Assembly: GCF_001971705.1 (NCBI RefSeq)
Contig: NZ_CP019327.1
Span: forward strand, 744,001-808,000
DNA from: Natronorubrum daqingense
GTDB taxonomy: Archaea > Halobacteriota > Halobacteria > Halobacteriales > Natrialbaceae
Length of the DNA: 64,000 bases
Direction of reading: 5' to 3'
Under the pieces are notes generated by a model, which made no database searches, had not been told where the DNA came from, and was given only the letters and a program-made list of their open reading frames with translations. The number at the start of each line of letters is the position of its first letter. Position 1 is the stretch's first letter. Positions 33,611-42,346 of the stretch are shown piece by piece. The position numbers were made by a program, and so were the translations under genes.

Positions 33611-33813
33611 GTGTGTAGTATATACATTCCCACCTAATAGAATTTCGCTTTTAGATTACTTTCGTTAAAATTGATTATTAGCAGGCAGAAGTCATCGATA
33701 ATCGTTCACAGTATGTCTCGCGTAAGGTACAAGATTAGTGACGGAAGTCGCTCTCAGGTGCTGTGTAAAAACGTGATAGTACTCGAGGGGTGTCCGGGAA
33801 CGCGCTTCGACGG

Positions 33814-33820
33814 GTTTAAG
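33814..33820 (+). promoter_or_regulatory. TATA box of the L1-L10-P1 operon
   Basis: GTTTAAG at 33814-33820 predicts transcription from about 33843, leaving a leader of about 65 bases before ATG 33908. The stretch 33611-33813 upstream is AT-rich (33610-33715) and holds no gene. Confidence 0.45.
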
Positions 33821-33847
33821 TTCGAGATGGCATTTCGTTCAAGGGAG

Positions 33848-33905
33848 ACAGGCGTAGCCTGTTTCACTGACCCGTAGGAGCACTCCTGCGTACTACGGAG
33901 GTGAA
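33848..33905 (+). promoter_or_regulatory. structured 5' leader of L1 operon, possible L1 autoregulatory site, with strong ribosome binding site
   Basis: Two hairpins lie in the leader. ACAGGC/GCCTGT closes a three-base loop (33848-33862). CGTAG (33873-33877) pairs with CTACG (33893-33897) around an inner GGAG/CTCC stem. The ribosome binding site GGAGGTGA (33898-33905) matches the 16S rRNA tail and starts right at the second hairpin. Archaeal L1 is known to repress its own operon by binding an mRNA copy of its 23S site; assigning that role here is inference. Confidence 0.45.
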
Positions 33906-33907
33906 CG

Positions 33908-34540
33908 ATGGCAGATTCGGATATTGAAACAGCAGTCGCTCGCGCACTCGAGGACTCACCGGAACGGAACTTTACCGAAACGGTAGACCTCGCGATTAAT
34001 CTGCGCGACCTCGACCTCAACGAACCGTCGAATCGTGTTGACGAGTCTATCGTCCTGCCGTCCGGAACCGGCCAGGAAACGATCATCGCCGTCATCGCCG
34101 AGGGAGAAACCGCAGTCCGCGCCGAAGAAGCGGCGGACGAGGTTCTCTCGGGTGACGACGTGGCCGATCTGGACGACGACGAAGCCAAAGATATGGCGGA
34201 CGAGACGGACTTCTTCATCGCCGAAGAGTCGATGATGCAAGATATCGCCCGGCACCTGGGTACCATCCTCGGTCCCCGCGGAAAGATGCCGGACCCGCTC
34301 GCTCCCGACGACGACGTCGTCGAGACCGTCAACAGACTCAAGAATACCGTGCAACTTCGCTCCGGCGACCGACGAACGTTCCACACGCTCGTCGGCGCCG
34401 AAGACATGGATGCCGAAGGAATTGCAGACAACATCGACGTCATCCTGCGACGTCTGCACGCCGACCTCGAGAAGGGCCCACAAAACATCGATGGCGTCTT
34501 CGTAAAGACGACCATGGGCCCGTCTGTGGAGGTGGCCTAA
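33908..34540 (+). CDS. rpl1: 50S ribosomal protein L1 (uL1)
   Basis: 210-residue archaeal uL1 of the L1 stalk. Landmarks are [19 protein letters not shown] at the start, [18 protein letters not shown] in the rRNA-binding loop and [20 protein letters not shown] at the end. A perfect GGAGGTGA ribosome binding site two bases upstream decides the start. First gene of the L1-L10-P1 operon; its stop is one base before the L10 start. Confidence 0.97.
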   Translation: MADSDIETAVARALEDSPERNFTETVDLAINLRDLDLNEPSNRVDESIVLPSGTGQETIIAVIAEGETAVRAEEAADEVLSGDDVADLDDDEAKDMADETDFFIAEESMMQDIARHLGTILGPRGKMPDPLAPDDDVVETVNRLKNTVQLRSGDRRTFHTLVGAEDMDAEGIADNIDVILRRLHADLEKGPQNIDGVFVKTTMGPSVEVA

Positions 34541-34541
34541 C

Positions 34542-35588
34542 ATGAGCGCACAGGCAGACCGCAAAACCGAGAACCTTCCCCAGTGGAAGCAAGAAGAAGT
34601 CGACGAACTCGAGGAACTCATCGAGAGCTACGAGAGCGTCGGCGTCGTCGGTATTGCTGGCATTCCGAGCAAACAGCTTCAGGACATGCGACGCGGTCTC
34701 CACGGCACCGCCGAACTCCGTGTGAGCCGTAACACCCTGCAAGTCCGTGCGCTCGAAAGCACTGGCCTCGGCGACCTCGTTAGTGAGGTCGAAGGTCAGG
34801 TCGGCCTGGTCGGAACGAACGACAACCCATTCACCCTCTACAAGGAACTCGAGGCGTCGAAGACGCCCGCTCCGATCAACGAGGGCGAAGTCGCCCCGAA
34901 CGACATCGTCATCCCAGAGGGTGACACCGGTGTCGACCCGGGTCCGTTCGTCGGCGAACTGCAGAGCATCGGTGCGAACGCGCGCATCGAGGACGGCTCG
35001 ATTCAGGTCATGGAAGACTCCACGGTCTTAGAGGCCGGCGAGGAAGTCTCCACAGACCTTTCGAACGTTCTCAACGAACTCGGCATCGAGCCCAAGGAAG
35101 TCGGGCTTGACCTGCGATCGGTCGTCGCCGAGGGCGTCCAGTTCGACCCCGAGGACCTCGACATCGACGTCGAGGCCTACGAGAGCGACGTGGCGACGGC
35201 TGCCGCTCGCGCTCGCAACCTCTCGGTCAACGCGAGCTACCCGACCGAGGCGACCGCGCCGACGCTCGTCGCCAAGGCGACGGGCGAGGCCAAGAGCCTC
35301 GGCCTGCAGGCCGCCATCGAGGACGAAGACCTGATGCCCGACCTCGTCTCCAAGGCCGACGCACAGCTACGTGCGCTCGCGGCCCAGATCGACGACGAGG
35401 ACGCCCTGCCTGAGGAACTACAGGGCGTCGAGGCACCCGCTGCCGAGACGACATCGGACGAGGGCGAGGACGAATCGACAGACGAACCAGACGACGCTGA
35501 ATCCGACGCCGACGCTGACGCCGACGAAGACGACGATGACGACGATGACGCAAGCGGCGGCGAAGGACTCGGCGCAATGTTTGGATAA
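34542..35588 (+). CDS. rpl10: 50S ribosomal protein L10 (uL10, P0)
   Basis: 348-residue archaeal P0-like protein. The N-terminal rRNA-binding domain has [18 protein letters not shown]; the middle archaeal/eukaryal insertion domain carries [22 protein letters not shown]-terminal helices for P1 dimers and a highly acidic hinge ([19 protein letters not shown]) follow. The last residues, [10 protein letters not shown], are the factor-binding tail shared with P1. Confidence 0.96.
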   Translation: MSAQADRKTENLPQWKQEEVDELEELIESYESVGVVGIAGIPSKQLQDMRRGLHGTAELRVSRNTLQVRALESTGLGDLVSEVEGQVGLVGTNDNPFTLYKELEASKTPAPINEGEVAPNDIVIPEGDTGVDPGPFVGELQSIGANARIEDGSIQVMEDSTVLEAGEEVSTDLSNVLNELGIEPKEVGLDLRSVVAEGVQFDPEDLDIDVEAYESDVATAAARARNLSVNASYPTEATAPTLVAKATGEAKSLGLQAAIEDEDLMPDLVSKADAQLRALAAQIDDEDALPEELQGVEAPAAETTSDEGEDESTDEPDDAESDADADADEDDDDDDDASGGEGLGAMFG

Positions 35589-35606
35589 CAACTGGAGGAC
35601 ACAACA

Positions 35607-35957
35607 ATGGAATACGTTTACGCTGCACTCATCCTGAACGAAACTGACGAAGAGCTCAACGAAGACAACCTGACGAACGTACTCGACGCTGCCGGCGTCG
35701 ACGTCGAAGAATCCCGAGTCAAAGCGCTCGTCGCTGCACTCGAGGACGTCGACATCGACGACGCAGTTTCCGAGGCTGCTGCCGTTCCCGCAGGCGGTGC
35801 CGCAGCGGGTGGCGCTGCAGCAGGCGGTGCCGCAGCAGGCGGAGACGACGAAGACGTCGAAGAGACGAGTGACGTGCCGGACACGACCGACGACGATGAC
35901 GACGATGACGAAGACGAAGAGGCCGGCGGCGAGGGCCTCGGCGAACTCTTCGGCTAA
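35607..35957 (+). CDS. rpl12: 50S ribosomal protein P1 (archaeal L12)
   Basis: 116-residue stalk protein. The N-terminal helical dimerisation domain ([30 protein letters not shown]) is followed by an Ala/Gly-rich hinge made of AAGGAAAGG repeats and an acidic linker. It ends in [10 protein letters not shown], the tail that recruits elongation factors and matches the L10 end. A GGAGG ribosome binding site lies 10 bases upstream; 18 bases separate it from L10. Confidence 0.96.
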   Translation: MEYVYAALILNETDEELNEDNLTNVLDAAGVDVEESRVKALVAALEDVDIDDAVSEAAAVPAGGAAAGGAAAGGAAAGGDDEDVEETSDVPDTTDDDDDDDEDEEAGGEGLGELFG

Positions 35958-36086
35958 CTCGGCTCGAGACGACGACGTTTCGTCGACACCAACCTCGAAT
36001 TTTTATGACGATCGCCGGCGAGTGGCAACGCTGTCGGTCAGTACCATCGATTCTCCGTGCGCTCGAGTGACGCAGTCGGACGAGGG

Positions 36087-36094
36087 TTAATAAA
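36087..36094 (+). promoter_or_regulatory. TATA box of the TctA-like gene
   Basis: TTAATAAA lies 23 bases before ATG 36118, showing independent transcription from the ribosomal operon. Confidence 0.5.
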
Positions 36095-36117
36095 CGAAGC
36101 CGCGGCCAGACACGTCG

Positions 36118-37359
36118 ATGGCCGTTGCTCCGGTCGAGTTCGTCGCCGATCCGACGTTCACACTGCAGTTACTCAGCTGGACGCTTGGAGGTGCGTTTCT
36201 GGGCAGTTTGAGCGGGCTCATTCCCGGGCTCCACGCGAACAATTTCGCCCTCTTGCTCGCCGGCGTCGCGGCGTCTGTTCCCGGGGATCCGCTATTCGTC
36301 GGCTGTGCGATGCTCGCTGCGGGCGTCGTTCACACGTTCCTCAATGCTGTCCCCGCGATGGCACTGGGCGTCCCCGACGCTGAGATGGCCGTAACGACGC
36401 TGCCGGCACACAGAATGGTCCAGGAGGGACGGGGATACGAGGCGATCAGACTCTCCGCACTCGGGAGCATCCTCGCCGTCCTGGCCGCGATTCCGCTGGC
36501 GCTGCCGATCACGTGGGGCGTAACGGCCGCATATCCGACGATTCGTGACAACCTTCCCCTCTTACTCGCGATGGTCGTCGTCGCGCTGATCGCCTCGGAG
36601 TTCACGCGACGCGCTCGAGTCGGTGCACTCCTCTCGTTCGTCCTCGCGACCGTATTGGGACTGTACACGCTCGACCTCTCGCCGGACGCTCCACTCGAGG
36701 GTGGCGGCATGCTCGCCCCAATCTTCGCCGGCCTCTTCGGTGCGCCGGTGTTGATCGATGCGATCCGCGGTGGCGGCGTTCCGCCACAGCGCGAGCGAGC
36801 GATCGCCATGCCGGGATGGCTCGTCGCCGTGACTGCGCTCGCGGGCGCGCTCGCCGGTGCCGTCGTCGGCTACATTCCGGGAATTTCGGCGGCAATTGCC
36901 GCGGTGGCCGTCCTGCTGTTCGTTCCTGGCCGCTCCGGGGACCGAGGCTACATCGTCGCGACGAGCGGCGTCGATACCGCGAACACGATCTTCGCCCTGT
37001 TCGCGCTGGTCGCCATCGGCCAGCCACGAACGGGCGTGATGGTCGCCTTCGAGAACGCGAACGCACCGCTCGAGCTCCCGATCTTGCTCGTGGGAGTCGT
37101 GCTCGCCGGATTGATCGGCTTCGTGCTCGTGATCGTCGTCGGCGACGTCTATCTCGAGTTCGTCGGCCAACTGGCCTACTGGAAAATTTCCGTCGTCGTG
37201 CTCGGGCTCCTGTGTGTTCTCTCGTTTCTGTTCGCCGGTTTCTTCGGAGTCGTCGTTTTCGTCGTCGCGGCCGCCATCGGGATGGTCCCGGTTCGGTTTC
37301 AGGCGCGTCGCGTCCACCTGATGGGCGTCCTGATCGGCCCGTTGATGCTCGCCGGCTGA
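36118..37359 (+). CDS. TctA-like (DUF112 family) membrane permease
   Basis: 413-residue membrane protein with about ten to eleven helices. Two related glycine motifs occur in the two halves: SGLIPGLHANNFALLLAG near residues 32-50 and GYIPGISAAIAAVAVLLF near 255-272. This is the internal duplication of tripartite tricarboxylate transporter large subunits. No TctB-like small subunit or TctC-like binding protein gene is adjacent, so either the partners are elsewhere or this archaeal type works alone. Substrate unknown, possibly an organic acid. Confidence 0.75.
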   Translation: MAVAPVEFVADPTFTLQLLSWTLGGAFLGSLSGLIPGLHANNFALLLAGVAASVPGDPLFVGCAMLAAGVVHTFLNAVPAMALGVPDAEMAVTTLPAHRMVQEGRGYEAIRLSALGSILAVLAAIPLALPITWGVTAAYPTIRDNLPLLLAMVVVALIASEFTRRARVGALLSFVLATVLGLYTLDLSPDAPLEGGGMLAPIFAGLFGAPVLIDAIRGGGVPPQRERAIAMPGWLVAVTALAGALAGAVVGYIPGISAAIAAVAVLLFVPGRSGDRGYIVATSGVDTANTIFALFALVAIGQPRTGVMVAFENANAPLELPILLVGVVLAGLIGFVLVIVVGDVYLEFVGQLAYWKISVVVLGLLCVLSFLFAGFFGVVVFVVAAAIGMVPVRFQARRVHLMGVLIGPLMLAG

Positions 37360-37364
37360 ATCGA

Positions 37365-38249
37365 CTACCTCCTCGAGCGGTCTTCGGTGTCGTTCGAATC
37401 CCGGGTGCGTGCGGCGTCGCGTGCAGCGACGACCGTCTCGACTCGCTCGCGAGAGACGGGGTTCGTCGTTTCTGCTTGCTCTTTGAGTGCCGTGCCGACG
37501 ATGACGCCGTCCGCACCGGCTTCGAGGCAGTCGCCGACCGTTTCAGGGGTCACGCCGCTGCCGACGAAGACGGGCGTTCGAGGGTCGGAATCGGCGTCGC
37601 CGTCGGTTGCGGACTCCGAAAGCGTCTCCGCTACCTGCTCGACGTCCTCGAGTGCCGTTTCGACGCCGGTTCCAGCCCCGGAAACGACGACGCCGTCGGC
37701 CATGCCACGTTCCGCTGTCTCGAGTGCGGCCCGTTCGATGTCGGTCTCGCCAACTGGCGATGCGTGTTTGACGTGCACGTCGGCGAGGATTGCGACGTCG
37801 GCGTCGATGCGGTCGCGAAGCCTGAGCGTGTCGTGTGCTCGTCCCTCGAGGATCCCCTGATCAGTCGCTGCCGCGCCGACGTGGACGTTCACGCGGACGA
37901 AGTCGGCCCCGGCGGCAGCAGCGACTGAAAGCGCCGCGTCCGCGTCGTTTCGGAGCACGTTCACGCCGACTGGGATGTCGAGTTCGGTCGTCAGTTCGGT
38001 CGCCATCGCGCTCAACTCCGCGACGACGTGTTTCGGGACGTCCGCGGGATAAAACGGTGCATCGCCGAAGTTCTCGACGATGACCCCGTCGACGCCGCCG
38101 GCCTCGAGTCGGCGTGCATCCTCGAGCGCTCGGGTACGAATGTTCTCGCGGGAACCCGCGAACGCTGGTGCGCCGGGAAGTGCCTGAAGATGTACCATCC
38201 CGACGACGGGTGCCCCGGCGTCGAACCTGTCGAGTAACGGTGTCGGCAT
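37365..38249 (-). CDS. BtpA/SgcQ family protein
   Basis: 294-residue TIM-barrel-like protein. Family landmarks include VVGMVHLQALPGAPAF, VDGVIVENFGDAPF, PVGVNVLRNDADAALSVAAAAGADFVRVNV, ILADVHVKHA and FVGSGVTPETV. In cyanobacteria BtpA affects photosystem I levels; archaeal members are uncharacterised. ATG 38249 is chosen over the Arg-rich extension to 38354. The stop is five bases from the TctA-like stop, so they converge. Confidence 0.82.
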   Translation of the reverse strand: MPTPLLDRFDAGAPVVGMVHLQALPGAPAFAGSRENIRTRALEDARRLEAGGVDGVIVENFGDAPFYPADVPKHVVAELSAMATELTTELDIPVGVNVLRNDADAALSVAAAAGADFVRVNVHVGAAATDQGILEGRAHDTLRLRDRIDADVAILADVHVKHASPVGETDIERAALETAERGMADGVVVSGAGTGVETALEDVEQVAETLSESATDGDADSDPRTPVFVGSGVTPETVGDCLEAGADGVIVGTALKEQAETTNPVSRERVETVVAARDAARTRDSNDTEDRSRR

Positions 38250-38405
38250 AGTTCGGCTGTGGACTCGAGTGAGATAAGTCGGTGTGGATTCCGTCGACAC
38301 GTTCCGGTGGGACGGGTCGGTGGTCGGCCGGTTCGCTCGTCGCCGATCCGGCAAGGACGCCCTCGTCCGGGGACGTTTTCTCTCCGCCGTTAGAAGGAGC
38401 GGGCG

Positions 38406-39494
38406 ATGTCTACTCTATTGGATTCGCTGTCGATGCGTGATCTCGAGGTGCCGAATCGGATCGCCGTCTCGCCGATGTGTCAGTACTCCTGTGAGGCTGA
38501 CGGCATGCCGACCGAATGGCACCACGTCCATCTGGGCAGTCGCGCCGTCGGCGGTGCCGGTATCGTCATGACCGAGGCGACGGCCGTCGAACCTCGAGGT
38601 CGTATTACGCCGGGCGATCTCGGAATCTGGAGCGACGAACACGCTGTGGCCCTGGCGAAGACCACGCGATTCATCCGCGAGCAAGGTGGGGTCCCGGCGA
38701 TCCAACTCGCCCACGCGGGCCACAAGGCGAGTAAGTGTCGCCCGTGGGACGGCAACGTTCCGATCGATCCCGACGACGGCGGCTGGGAGGTGCTCTCTCC
38801 GTCGCCAGACGCGTACCCACCGTTCGAGGGGGAGAAGCCGGCGATTCGAAAGGCGACGGTCGACGATATTCAGGACGTGATCGACGCCTACGGCGCCGCC
38901 GCCGAGCGCTCGCTCGAGGCCGGATTCGAGATCGCGGAAGTACACGCGGCTCACGGCTACTTACTCCACGAGTTCCTCTCACCCGTCACGAACCGGCGCG
39001 AAGACGACTACGGCGGAAGCTTCGAGAACCGAACGCGCCTCCTCCGCGAGGTCGTCTCGGCCGTCCGCGACGTTTGGCCCGAGGAGAAGCCGGTGTTCGT
39101 TAGAATTTCGGGCACCGACTGGCTCGAGAACCAACCGTCGTGGGACATCGAGCAGTCCGTCCGACTCGCGGACGACCTCGAGTCGCTCGGCGTCGATCTG
39201 GTCGACGTCAGTTCGGGAGGACTCCACCCCGAACAGGACGCGTCGGGCGGACCGAACTTCCAGGTCCCGCTGGCCGAAGCGATCGGCGCGGAGACCGACG
39301 TCGCCGTCGGAGCCGTCGGCGGCGTCACCGAGCCGGAGCAAGCGGACGCGCTCGTTCGAAACGACCGTGCCGACCTCGTGCTCGTCGGCCGGGAGTTCCT
39401 GCGCGACCCGTACTTCGGCGTTCACGCGGCCAGCGCGCTCGAGGAGGACGCGTCCTCGCGCTGGCCCGTGCAGTATCGACGCGCCGTCCGGTAG
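38406..39494 (+). CDS. NADH:flavin oxidoreductase, old yellow enzyme (YqjM-like)
   Basis: 362-residue FMN-dependent TIM-barrel ene-reductase. The N-terminal PMCQYSCEADG places a Cys near residue 25 where YqjM-type enzymes have the redox-tuning Cys. QLAHAGHK and the substrate-binding HAAHGYLLHEFLSPVTNRREDDYGGSFENR are intact. The late phosphate site is DLVLVGREFLRDPYF. It likely reduces activated C=C bonds using NAD(P)H in the cytoplasm. Single gene. Confidence 0.9.
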   Translation: MSTLLDSLSMRDLEVPNRIAVSPMCQYSCEADGMPTEWHHVHLGSRAVGGAGIVMTEATAVEPRGRITPGDLGIWSDEHAVALAKTTRFIREQGGVPAIQLAHAGHKASKCRPWDGNVPIDPDDGGWEVLSPSPDAYPPFEGEKPAIRKATVDDIQDVIDAYGAAAERSLEAGFEIAEVHAAHGYLLHEFLSPVTNRREDDYGGSFENRTRLLREVVSAVRDVWPEEKPVFVRISGTDWLENQPSWDIEQSVRLADDLESLGVDLVDVSSGGLHPEQDASGGPNFQVPLAEAIGAETDVAVGAVGGVTEPEQADALVRNDRADLVLVGREFLRDPYFGVHAASALEEDASSRWPVQYRRAVR

Positions 39495-39637
39495 GCTCGC
39501 GGTGGGACCCCGGCAGAGACGGCCGCGACGGCTGGGTCGACGGGGCCGGCTTGATTCCGGACCGAACCCACTCCCACGCCGTGGGAATCGTCTGGACTAG
39601 TCAATATTCGTCGATCGATACACACGAGCAGGAATCC

Positions 39638-40069
39638 ATGGCCGACTACACGAGACGAACGATCCTGGGGGTAACGGGTGCATCGGTGGCAGCAGTCGCC
39701 ACAGCGGGCTGTCTGGGAAGCGACGACGCCGAAGCGTTCGAAATCGATCCCGAGACGACGATCGTGATCGAGGGGTACAACTCCCACTGGGAAGGCGTCG
39801 AACCGGAGGAGATCGAGGGATCGGAGAATCCGACGTTCGTCCTCGAGGAGGACGCGCACTACGAAATCGAGTGGATCAACGGCGACGGCATGGAACACGA
39901 CCTTCAACTCTGGGACGACGGCGACGCTATCGTCGACGATCTGGCAACGGACACGATGGCCGACGAAGGCGAGCGAGATTCACTCGAGTTTACCGCGACG
40001 GCGGCGCTCTCGTCTTACGTGTGCTCGCTTCACGCCCGTCGACAGATCGGCGAGTTCGTCGTCGAATAA
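39638..40069 (+). CDS. cupredoxin-like lipoprotein without the usual axial Met
   Basis: 143 residues. A Tat-type signal TRRTILGVTGASVAAVATAGC ends in lipobox Cys25. The domain has a His in DGMEHDLQL and a Cys and His in YVCSLHARRQIGEF. The residue that would be the axial Met, five after the His, is Ile, next to Gln. Copper binding is therefore possible but altered, unlike the lipoprotein at 24.3 kb. Homologous in form to halocyanins. ATG 39638 fits the Tat signal; the longer upstream frame is Arg-rich. Confidence 0.75.
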   Translation: MADYTRRTILGVTGASVAAVATAGCLGSDDAEAFEIDPETTIVIEGYNSHWEGVEPEEIEGSENPTFVLEEDAHYEIEWINGDGMEHDLQLWDDGDAIVDDLATDTMADEGERDSLEFTATAALSSYVCSLHARRQIGEFVVE

Positions 40070-40112
40070 GGTGGTGCAGACGCGACGGACTCCAGCGAGT
40101 CTTGTTCGGAAG

Positions 40113-40679
40113 TTAGTCGTCGGTCCACTTGATCGAACAGCCTTGAGAGGGTCGCCACTCGAGGTCGACGGCCTCTCCGGCGAGAATCGAATCGATCGCT
40201 TCGCGGACGTGAATCCGCGACGGCTCGTCCTCCGGGTTCAACGCGTCGTCGAGTCGACCCTGATAAGCCAGTTTGAAGTCGCCGTCCTCGCCCCGGCGGA
40301 AGAGGAACGGGTCGGGAGTGCAGACCGCGCCGTAGGACTTCGCGACCGATTGGTCCGCGTCTCGAAGGTACGCGTCGTACTCGATCTCGCCGGCGTCGAC
40401 GTACTCGCGCATCGACTCGAGCGAGTCGTCGGGGTACTCCTCGGCGTCGTTCGGATTGATTCCGACGACCGAAACGTCGTCGTACTCGGCGGCGATGTCG
40501 TTGAGAAGGTCGAACTTCGCTTTCGCGTACGGACAGTGGTTACACGTGAAGACGATGAGCAGCGCTTCGGCGTCTTCGAAGGACTCGAGCGTGTACGTCT
40601 CGCCGTCTGACGCCTCGAGTTCGAAGTCGGGTGCCGTCTCGCCCGCTTTGAGGTCGGTGTCGGATTCTTCGAGTGCCAT
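40113..40679 (-). CDS. thioredoxin-fold peroxiredoxin-like protein
   Basis: 188-residue cytoplasmic protein with the AhpC/TSA-like start GETAPDFELEASDGETYTLES. The active site is FTCNHCPYAKAKFDLL, a Cys-x-x-Cys motif instead of a single peroxidatic Cys. The later SYGAVCTPDPFLF gives the cis-Pro loop. It ends RPSQGCSIKWTDD, typical of this thioredoxin-family group (RPS-GCSIKW). Probably a thiol oxidoreductase in redox defence; the substrate is unknown. Confidence 0.85.
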   Translation of the reverse strand: MALEESDTDLKAGETAPDFELEASDGETYTLESFEDAEALLIVFTCNHCPYAKAKFDLLNDIAAEYDDVSVVGINPNDAEEYPDDSLESMREYVDAGEIEYDAYLRDADQSVAKSYGAVCTPDPFLFRRGEDGDFKLAYQGRLDDALNPEDEPSRIHVREAIDSILAGEAVDLEWRPSQGCSIKWTDD

Positions 40680-40829
40680 AGCTTTCAGTTACAGACAGTC
40701 GGTTGTAAATGTCGTGTTCGGTCCACAGCGGTGTTCCTGATGAGGCTCTCGCTCCACGCGGGAACCAGTCGTGAATCGTGTACGTCAGGACGGCTCACAT
40801 ATTTGTACCCCCCGCAACATCGGTAGTGT

Positions 40830-41483
40830 ATGAAGACGCTCGAGGTCACCGACGAACAGTACGCAGTCATCCAGCACCTTCGTGAAGCGATCTCCGAGGA
40901 GGTCGTCGGAAAGTACGGCTTCGTCCGCGAACGCGACGCCGTCCAGTTCCTGATCGACAACATAGACGGCGAGGACGAACTCGAGATCGAACTCGAGGCA
41001 GACCTCGACTCTTCGGCGACCGACGACGTCGCCGCCTCGGTGGGGGCCGCAATCGAGGGCAAATCGACGCCGGAGGACCTCGAGGAAGTCTCCTATATCG
41101 AAGACGACGGCGACGGCGACGACGAGGGGTCGGACGAAGATGGTGCGGGCGACGCGGCTGACGAAGATGTCGATGAAGCAACCGACGGGGCTGGCGACGA
41201 TGAGGACGAAAATGACAGCGAGGACGAGGTCGACGCCGAAGACGCGGACGGCGACGAAGACGACAGCGAAAGCGACTCGGGAGAAGCGAGTGCGAGCGGC
41301 GGATCGGCCGACGACGACGACATGCTCGACGAGATGATGAGCTTACTCGAGACCCACGACGACAAGTGGGAGGAATCTAGCTCGGCCGATTTCCGCTACA
41401 GCGTCGAACTGCCCGACGGCACGACGGAGGACGTCCAGACGAAAGACGACGTGCGAGCAATCCTGTTCAAGAACTATCGGTAA
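40830..41483 (+). CDS. acidic protein of unknown function with two ordered ends
   Basis: 217 residues in three parts. Residues 1-60 are helical (KTLEVTDEQYAVIQHLREAISEEVVGKYGFVRERDAVQFLID). Residues 85-165 are a nearly pure Asp/Glu/Gly/Ala/Ser linker. The last 50 are ordered (MLDEMMSLLETHDDKWEESSSADFRYSVELPDGTTEDVQTKDDVRAILFKNYR). The N-terminal part resembles a small DNA- or protein-binding helical domain, but I do not recognise it. A CATATTTG TATA-like word is at 40797-40804. A terminator-like hairpin follows the gene. Confidence 0.7.
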   Translation: MKTLEVTDEQYAVIQHLREAISEEVVGKYGFVRERDAVQFLIDNIDGEDELEIELEADLDSSATDDVAASVGAAIEGKSTPEDLEEVSYIEDDGDGDDEGSDEDGAGDAADEDVDEATDGAGDDEDENDSEDEVDAEDADGDEDDSESDSGEASASGGSADDDDMLDEMMSLLETHDDKWEESSSADFRYSVELPDGTTEDVQTKDDVRAILFKNYR

Positions 41484-41515
41484 TCGCGCCGGAGGAGGCA
41501 GTCGAACGGTGGCGG

Positions 41516-41545
41516 GTCACCCGTGGCTAGTGGGTGACACTTTTT
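41516..41545 (+). terminator. hairpin plus T-run after the acidic gene
   Basis: GTCACCC (41516-41522) pairs with GGGTGAC (41532-41538), followed by five T residues at 41541-41545. It lies 33 bases after the stop of the acidic gene. Confidence 0.5.
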
Positions 41546-41665
41546 GCGTTCCTCGCGTCTCGTCTACAGGCGCGACTCGAGTGAGGATTCACCGCGGGTG
41601 AGAGTCACCAGCAGCGTCGAATGCGTTTATGGGCGTCCTTGTGGAAGCCTCACGTGAGGGGAACC

Positions 41666-41779
41666 ATGAGCCGAGCCTATCCATTCCAACAGGAGGAGGA
41701 CATCACGTGCCCAGAGTGTGGCCGAGACGTGCCGATGCAGTCTCGAATCTGCCCACGGTGTGAGGCGTCGCTGCATTGA
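41666..41779 (+). CDS. zinc-ribbon mini-protein, 37 aa
   Basis: ATG 41666 to TGA 41777-41779. The sequence carries CPEC and CPRC, 11 residues apart, in a 37-residue protein ending EASLH: a minimal zinc ribbon. Haloarchaea are known to make many such zinc-finger mini-proteins, some affecting swarming or biofilm growth. The gene lies between the acidic protein and the Lrp-type regulator on the same strand. It is too short for standard gene finders; the four cysteines and clean acidic frame support it. Confidence 0.7.
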   Translation: MSRAYPFQQEEDITCPECGRDVPMQSRICPRCEASLH

Positions 41780-41858
41780 TCGTCGGCCAAACCGTTCCCG
41801 TCAGTTTTTTCGAGCGAACAACGGTAGACCTTTACTCGCGCTCGCGCTTCGGAGAACT

Positions 41859-42344
41859 ATGAGCGAACGCGAGGTACTCGAGTTGCTTCGTGAGAACGCG
41901 CGATACTCGAGCGCCGATATCGCACGAATGACCGATCTCGAGGAGTCGGACGTCGAGGCGACGATCCAGGACCTCGAAGACGCAGGTGTCGTCCGTGGCT
42001 ATCAGGCGGTCGTCGACTGGGACAAACTGGAAGACGAACGAGTCCGGGCCGAGGTCGAACTCAACGTTCGTCTCGACAGAGAGACCGGCTACGGAGACAT
42101 CGCAGAGCGCCTCGCGCGATTCCCGCAGGTCAAAGCCTTGCGATTAGTCAGCGGCGACTACGACTTCGACATGGAAGTCGAGGGCGACTCCATTCGCGAG
42201 GTTTCCCAGTTCATCAGCGAAAAGGTCGCGCCGGTCCCCGAGATTACCCAGACGGTCACCCACTACATGATGACCTCCTACAAGGAACACGGGATCGAAC
42301 TCGGTGACGGCGAAGACGACGAACGACTCTCGTTCTCACCCTGA
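41859..42344 (+). CDS. Lrp/AsnC family transcriptional regulator
   Basis: 161 residues: N-terminal helix-turn-helix (EVLELLRENARYSSADIARMTDLEESDVEATIQDLEDAGVV), then the RAM ligand domain (RAEVELNVRLDRETGYGDIAERLARFPQVKALRLVSGDYDFDMEVEG). ATG 41859 lies about 24 bases after CTTTACTC, a TATA-like word. It is two bases upstream of an aminotransferase gene. This pair is a common haloarchaeal operon, suggesting the regulator senses an amino acid handled by the enzyme. Confidence 0.9.
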   Translation: MSEREVLELLRENARYSSADIARMTDLEESDVEATIQDLEDAGVVRGYQAVVDWDKLEDERVRAEVELNVRLDRETGYGDIAERLARFPQVKALRLVSGDYDFDMEVEGDSIREVSQFISEKVAPVPEITQTVTHYMMTSYKEHGIELGDGEDDERLSFSP

Positions 42345-42346
42345 TC

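Noticed and set aside
33671-33877. 68-residue frame just before the L1 operon
   Set aside because: Basic composition, and it covers the predicted L1 promoter and leader; a regulatory role explains the region better.
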